Shown here: positions 5,336 to 9,133 of the stretch, in pieces
Position numbering within the stretch: position 1 is the stretch's first letter
Layout of the letters: each line of letters begins with the position of its first letter
Assembly: GCA_964591175.1 (NCBI GenBank)
Contig: CAZQAF010000111.1
Location: 1 to 9,133, forward strand
Length of the DNA stretch: 9,133 bases
DNA from: UBA11574 sp964591175
GTDB taxonomy: Bacteria > Desulfobacterota > Desulfobacteria > Desulfobacterales > UBA11574
Direction of reading: 5' to 3'
Translations under genes and position numbers: made by a program
Notes under the pieces: model-generated
The model's input: only the letters and a program-made list of their open reading frames with translations
Database searches by the model: none
What the model was told of the DNA's origin: nothing

Positions 5336-6496
5336 ATGGAACGCAAACCAAAGGAAATTTATCAGGGATTTGAGCAAGGTCCTATCCGTCCCCCCAGCGA
5401 GGCCGAGAGCCTCCTTGTCCGTGTCACACGGAACTGCCCATGGAACCGGTGTACTTTCTGTCCGGTCTACAAAGGCTCCCGGTTTTCCATCCGGCCCAAG
5501 GATCATGTGATCAAAGATATCGATTCGGTATCCCGAAGCGTAGAGATCATCCAACAAACGGCCCGTGAAAAGGAAAAGGCTTCCCCGGCCCAAATTCGTA
5601 AAACTGCCGGAAACGACCCGCATTTGGACCCCCGCGCCTTTAACGCCGCTTTGAACTGGGCCGCCGGCGGAATGCGATCGGTGTTTATCCAGGACGCCAA
5701 CAGTTTGATTATCAAACCTTCGGACCTGGTGGAAATCCTGACCCATCTCAAAGCGCGTTTTCCCTGGATCGAGCGGATCACGTCCTATGCCCGTTCCCAT
5801 ACCATTTCCCGAATCAGCGATGACAATTTGAAAGCCATAAAAAACGCGGGCTTAAACCGAATTCATATCGGTCTTGAATCCGGTTCGGACGCTGTACTGA
5901 AGATGACCCAAAAAGGGGTGACCAAAGAAACCCACATCAAAGCGGGTCTCAAGGTCAAAAAAGCCGGCATGGAATTGTCCGAGTATGTCATGCCGGGACT
6001 TGGCGGCAAAACCTTTTCCAGGGAACATGCCGTTGAAACCGCCGATGCCCTGAATCGAATCAACCCGGATTTTATCAGGCTCAGAACCCTTGCCATTCCC
6101 GACAGCGTGCCGCTGTTTGACAACTTCGAATCCGGAAGTTTTGAAAAATGCACGGATCTGATGATGGCCGAAGAAACGCTGCTTTTCATCGAATCCTTAA
6201 ACGGCATTACCAGTGTGGTAAAAAGCGACCATATCCTGAACCTCTTTCAAGACCTGGAAGGGAAATTGCCGGAAGACAAGGAAAACATACTCGATATGCT
6301 CCGCAGGTTTCTGGCCATGACGCCGGACCGGCAATGCATCTATCAGGTGGGGAGAAGGCTCGGATTTTTTTCCGGTTTGCTTGACATGCAAAATCCCCGG
6401 CGCCTGGAAAGAGCTGAAAAGGCCTGCAAAAATTTCGGCATTACACCGGAGAACGTGGATGGGATGGTGGATGAGTTGATGAAAAGATTCATATAG
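5336..6496 (+). CDS. Radical SAM protein with CX4CX2C cluster motif
   Basis: A 386-residue protein from ATG 5336; in-frame ATG 5330 and TTG 5324 are possible earlier starts, and none has a ribosome site. After YQGFEQGPIRPPSEA comes RNCPWNRCTFC, whose cysteines (34, 39, 42) would bind the 4Fe-4S cluster that cleaves S-adenosylmethionine. The spacing is CX4CX2C, not the usual CX3CX2C. Further radical SAM barrel marks are FIQDANSLI (117-125), the strand with ERITSYARS, and HIGLESGSD (177-185), the SAM-contacting motif seen in Elp3/HemN/MiaB-like enzymes. A KxGMELSEYVMPGLGG segment follows. The C-terminal 120 residues are helical, without extra cysteine clusters or an obvious B12 or TRAM domain. 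It resembles, from memory, an uncharacterised radical SAM family common in sulfate and metal reducers. The substrate is unknown. It is divergent from mltG and 60 nt upstream of icd. Confidence 0.85.
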   Translation: MERKPKEIYQGFEQGPIRPPSEAESLLVRVTRNCPWNRCTFCPVYKGSRFSIRPKDHVIKDIDSVSRSVEIIQQTAREKEKASPAQIRKTAGNDPHLDPRAFNAALNWAAGGMRSVFIQDANSLIIKPSDLVEILTHLKARFPWIERITSYARSHTISRISDDNLKAIKNAGLNRIHIGLESGSDAVLKMTQKGVTKETHIKAGLKVKKAGMELSEYVMPGLGGKTFSREHAVETADALNRINPDFIRLRTLAIPDSVPLFDNFESGSFEKCTDLMMAEETLLFIESLNGITSVVKSDHILNLFQDLEGKLPEDKENILDMLRRFLAMTPDRQCIYQVGRRLGFFSGLLDMQNPRRLERAEKACKNFGITPENVDGMVDELMKRFI

Positions 6497-6545
6497 ATGC
6501 AGTACAAAGCAAATTCTTATTTTTTAACTCAAATATGACAGCTAA

Positions 6546-6551
6546 AAGGAG
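6546..6551 (+). promoter_or_regulatory. Ribosome binding site deciding the icd start
   Basis: AAGGAG ends 5 nt before ATG 6557. The in-frame GTG at 6551 overlaps this site, so ATG 6557 is the start. Confidence 0.75.
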
Positions 6552-6556
6552 TGCAC

Positions 6557-7780
6557 ATGACCGACAAAAGCGGAGTGATTGCTTATTCTGAGGATGGAAA
6601 TCTTGTGGTTCCGGATTTTCCGGTGATTCCTTTTATCGAAGGCGACGGCATCGGGCCCGATATCTGGCGGGCCGCCCGGCGAGTGATGGATGCAGCCGTT
6701 TCCAGCGCCTTCGGAGACCAGCGTAAAATTCAGTGGATGGAGGTGTTGGCCGGTGAAAAAGCCTTCAACAAAACCCAATCCTGGCTTCCCAATGACACCC
6801 TGGAAGCCATCAAAACCTATCGCGTGGCCATTAAAGGACCGCTGACCACTCCCGTGGGTGAAGGCATCCGGAGCATCAACGTCGGCCTGAGACAGGAGCT
6901 GGATCTTTATGCCTGCGTCCGGCCGGTGAAATATATTGAGGGCATTCCGAGCCCCATGGTCAAACCCTCGGACGTGGACATGGTTATTTTCAGGGAAAAT
7001 ACCGAAGATGTCTACATGGGTCTCGAGTGGAAAGCAGGTTCCGCCATTGCCCAGAAAATCATTGACCTGGTCAAGGCCGAAGACGGCCGAACCATTCGGC
7101 CCGATTCCGGGGTGGGCATAAAACCCATCAGCCGCTTCGGCACCCGACGGCTGGTTCGCATGGCCATTGAATATGCCTTTGCCCATGGAAAAAGGAGCGT
7201 TACCATCGTTCACAAAGGCAACATCATGAAATTCACCGAAGGTGCGTTTCGAACCTGGGGGTATGACGTTGCACAAGAAGAATTCGGAGACCGGATTATT
7301 ACCGAAGATCTGCTGTGGGAAAAACACGGGGGCAAAATTCCACCGGATAAAGTCTTGATCAAAGACCGTATTGCTGATGCCATGTTCCAACAGATCCTGT
7401 TGCGTCCTTCGGAGTACGATGTGCTGGCCATGCCCAACCTCAACGGGGACTACATGTCCGATGCCCTGTCCGCCATGGTCGGAGGGCTCGGTCTGGCGCC
7501 GGGTGCAAATATCGGCGACGGCATCGCCCTTTTCGAAGCCACCCATGGAACAGCGCCGAAATATGCGGGACAGGATAAGGTGAATCCCGGGTCCTTGATT
7601 CTTTCCGGCGCCATGATGCTCGAATATCTCGGATGGCAAACAGCCGCGGACAATATTCGCAAAGGCCTGGCAAAGGCTGTGGCCAATAAACGGGTGACGT
7701 ATGATCTGGCCCGGCAGATGGACGGCGCGACGGAAGTCAAATGCTCTGAGTTTGCCGAAGAAATCGTTCGTCAGATGTAA
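6557..7780 (+). CDS. icd: Isocitrate dehydrogenase, NADP-dependent
   Basis: A 407-residue enzyme collinear with Escherichia coli Icd (416 residues). It oxidatively decarboxylates isocitrate to 2-oxoglutarate in the cytoplasm as part of the TCA cycle. Visible motifs: FIEGDGIGPD (26-35); the substrate loop GEGIRSINVGLRQELDLY (101-118), where Ser106 matches the E. coli Ser113 that binds isocitrate and is phosphorylated there; FRENTEDVYMG (146-156); HKGNIMKFTEG (219-229); the metal-binding NLNGDYMSDALSA (294-306); and HGTAPKYAGQDKVNPG (330-345). NADP preference is supported by Lys-Tyr after HGTAP and by Tyr382 and Arg386 in TYDLAR, which match E. coli Tyr391 and Arg395. No icd kinase (aceK) is in the window. 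The next gene begins 13 nt after the stop, so the two are probably one transcript. The 60-nt gap upstream has no clear terminator, so read-through from the radical SAM gene is possible. Confidence 0.97.
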   Translation: MTDKSGVIAYSEDGNLVVPDFPVIPFIEGDGIGPDIWRAARRVMDAAVSSAFGDQRKIQWMEVLAGEKAFNKTQSWLPNDTLEAIKTYRVAIKGPLTTPVGEGIRSINVGLRQELDLYACVRPVKYIEGIPSPMVKPSDVDMVIFRENTEDVYMGLEWKAGSAIAQKIIDLVKAEDGRTIRPDSGVGIKPISRFGTRRLVRMAIEYAFAHGKRSVTIVHKGNIMKFTEGAFRTWGYDVAQEEFGDRIITEDLLWEKHGGKIPPDKVLIKDRIADAMFQQILLRPSEYDVLAMPNLNGDYMSDALSAMVGGLGLAPGANIGDGIALFEATHGTAPKYAGQDKVNPGSLILSGAMMLEYLGWQTAADNIRKGLAKAVANKRVTYDLARQMDGATEVKCSEFAEEIVRQM

Positions 7781-7793
7781 GTATATTTTTGCT

Positions 7794-9044
7794 ATGGATC
7801 ACAGCATCGAACTGAGATATGGCGCGCAAATCATCCCCCTGTCCCTTTCGGAACAGGCGGATATTTTTCAGATCCGGGAACCGGACCAAAAAATAACGCC
7901 GTCGCTGTTTTCATCGAGACTGGAAGCCGGACTCCAACGAATGCGTCCGGATCTATCGGATGTCTCCATTGTTGTCGGTGATAAAACCCGGCTGTGCGGT
8001 TACCCGGAGTATCTGCCGGTACTTGTAAAGACACTGGAGGATTTTGGAGTCCGTCGGAACCGACTGACCGTTTTCATCGCCTACGGCACCCATGCGCGCC
8101 AATCAGACGATGAATGCCGCGCGGCTTATGGAGATGTTTATGAAAATCTCCGGTTCATCCATCACGACTGCACGGATGACCGCTGCTTTTCGAATGTGGG
8201 AAAAACCGCCGGAGGCACGCGGGTTCGAATTCGCAAAGATATTCTTGACACAACGTTTCTGGTGACGTTCGGCGCAATTTCCCATCATTATTTTGCCGGC
8301 TATGGCGGCGGTCGAAAGCTGGTTTTTCCGGGGCTCGGCCACCGGGAATCCATCTACCACAACCATGGACTTTTTCTGGATCGAGATCGCCGTACCCTTT
8401 CATTGCACTGCCGGTCCGGCGTGCTGGACCGAAATCCGCTGGCCGAAGATTTGGCGGAATTTGAAACATTCCGGCCTGCGGACCTGGCCGTCCACGGCAT
8501 CCTCGACAGCAAGGGACGGGTTTGCGACCTGATGCCGGGAAGCGGAACCGGTCATTTCCGAAATGCGTGCGCTATGCACGGGAAAAACTGCGAAATTGCC
8601 ACTGACCGGGAATACGGTCTTGTCATCGCTTCCGGCGGAGGATTTCCAAAGGATATCAATTTTATCCAAAGTCACAAAGCCATTGAAAATGCGTCAAAAT
8701 TCGTTCGGGACAACGGCACCCTGATTGTTTTGGCCCAATGCGCGGACGGCATCGGATCCAGCACCTTTCTGCCCTGGTTTGGCATGGGGGGTTGGGAAAC
8801 AGCATTTGACAAACTGGCGACAAATTATGAAGGCAACGGCGGCACGGCCCTTTCCATGATGGCCAAATCGCAGCGCATCCGGATTTTTATGGTTACGGAT
8901 CTCGATGAAAAACGCTGCCGTACCATCGGCGTTGAAAAAATTTCCGTGGATCAGGCGAAAACATTCATAAACGGATCAGCCGGACCCCTCGCAGCCATCC
9001 CCAATGCCGGTATGCTGGTTAAAATTTCAGTAGAGACGCGATAA
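7794..9044 (+). CDS. LarA-family nickel-pincer racemase/epimerase homologue
   Basis: A 416-residue protein of typical LarA length. LarA enzymes use a covalently bound nickel pincer nucleotide to move a hydride at the alpha carbon of 2-hydroxy acids. The expected residues are present with matching spacing: GDKTR (62-66) near the cofactor nucleotide; GTH with His100 (Lactiplantibacillus LarA His108); HHYFAGYGGGRK with His165 and Lys175 (LarA His174 and Lys184, where the cofactor attaches); and NHG with His191 (LarA His200). FPKDINFIQSHKA (284-296) matches the conserved C-domain PxDxxxxQxxKA motif. LarA family members act on lactate, malate and other hydroxy acids, so lactate is not assured. ATG 7794 is chosen because homology begins right after it; the ribosome site is weak, and an upstream extension would overlap icd. 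The cofactor genes larB, larC and larE are not in the window, so they must lie elsewhere if the protein is active. Confidence 0.87.
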   Translation: MDHSIELRYGAQIIPLSLSEQADIFQIREPDQKITPSLFSSRLEAGLQRMRPDLSDVSIVVGDKTRLCGYPEYLPVLVKTLEDFGVRRNRLTVFIAYGTHARQSDDECRAAYGDVYENLRFIHHDCTDDRCFSNVGKTAGGTRVRIRKDILDTTFLVTFGAISHHYFAGYGGGRKLVFPGLGHRESIYHNHGLFLDRDRRTLSLHCRSGVLDRNPLAEDLAEFETFRPADLAVHGILDSKGRVCDLMPGSGTGHFRNACAMHGKNCEIATDREYGLVIASGGGFPKDINFIQSHKAIENASKFVRDNGTLIVLAQCADGIGSSTFLPWFGMGGWETAFDKLATNYEGNGGTALSMMAKSQRIRIFMVTDLDEKRCRTIGVEKISVDQAKTFINGSAGPLAAIPNAGMLVKISVETR

Positions 9045-9133
9045 CGATGGTCGATCACGTCCCGTTCCGGCCCAATCAATCCTGGTGAGCCTGGCAGTGT
9101 TGGGGCGCCCGGCAAGATTTCGTATGTGATGCC
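9045..9133. other. Right-edge segment without an assignable gene
   Basis: The 89 bases after the larA-like stop hold a 13-codon ATG frame (from 9047) and two frames that run open or nearly open to the edge. There is a GC-rich self-complementary GGGCGCCC but no T-run after it. It may be the leader of a further gene or the end of a minus-strand one; neither can be supported. Confidence 0.3.

Noticed and set aside
6542..7639. Minus-strand open frame of 365 codons opposite icd
   Set aside because: It is the antisense shadow of a strongly conserved icd gene; the translation is Gly/His/Phe-rich with no recognisable domain.
8985..9133. Minus-strand frame entering from the right edge with GITYEILPGAPTLPG
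   Set aside because: If real, it would overlap the larA-like 3' end by about 60 nt in convergent orientation. It is Gly/Pro-rich and matches no family I know, so it is unsupported.
1..9133. CRISPR array, insertion sequence, tRNA or rRNA gene, prophage, or defence island
   Set aside because: No regularly spaced direct repeats, transposase, integrase, tRNA-like cloverleaf or toxin-antitoxin pair was seen on either strand.

Overview
This 9.1-kb window looks like ordinary chromosomal DNA from a Gram-negative, anaerobe-type bacterium. I suspect a deltaproteobacterium of the Desulfobacterales kind. The grounds are intermediate GC, the wording of the radical SAM and L11-methyltransferase-like proteins, a LarA-family protein beside an isocitrate dehydrogenase, and palindromic repeats that resemble, from memory, repeats dispersed in such genomes. 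This is inference; no marker gene settles the taxonomy. No phage, IS, CRISPR, rRNA or tRNA gene was found.

Left part (1-1878): a GNAT acetyltransferase runs off the left edge on the minus strand. It is divergent from an aldehyde-dehydrogenase-fold protein on the plus strand. That protein keeps the catalytic cysteine but lacks the usual general-base glutamate and the lysine and glutamate that bind the cofactor. About 195 bp of shared upstream DNA carries promoter-like sequences for both strands.

Middle part (1879-5169): three minus-strand genes lie in the order mltG (lytic transglycosylase), PrmA-like methyltransferase, nagZ (beta-N-acetylhexosaminidase). The two outer genes act on peptidoglycan: MltG cuts glycan strands at the membrane and NagZ trims recycled muropeptides in the cytoplasm. 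Two long imperfect palindromes sit here. One (1922-2070) lies between the convergent ALDH-like gene and nagZ and supplies the nagZ stop codon. The other (4022-4161) fills the gap between mltG and the methyltransferase gene and starts directly after the mltG stop. A good promoter (5203-5232) sits upstream of mltG.

Right part (5296-9133): divergent from mltG is a radical SAM protein with an unusual CX4CX2C cluster motif and an apparently near-leaderless start. It is followed by NADP-type isocitrate dehydrogenase (icd) and, 13 nt downstream, a LarA-family protein with the full set of nickel-pincer-cofactor residues. The icd-larA-like pair looks co-transcribed and suggests a hydroxy-acid racemase or epimerase linked to central carbon metabolism. 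The last 89 bases hold no gene I can name.

No obviously new multi-gene system is present. The best leads are the cofactor-site-degenerate ALDH, the methyltransferase with a non-canonical N-terminus, the icd-LarA pairing, and the two palindromic elements placed at gene 3' ends.
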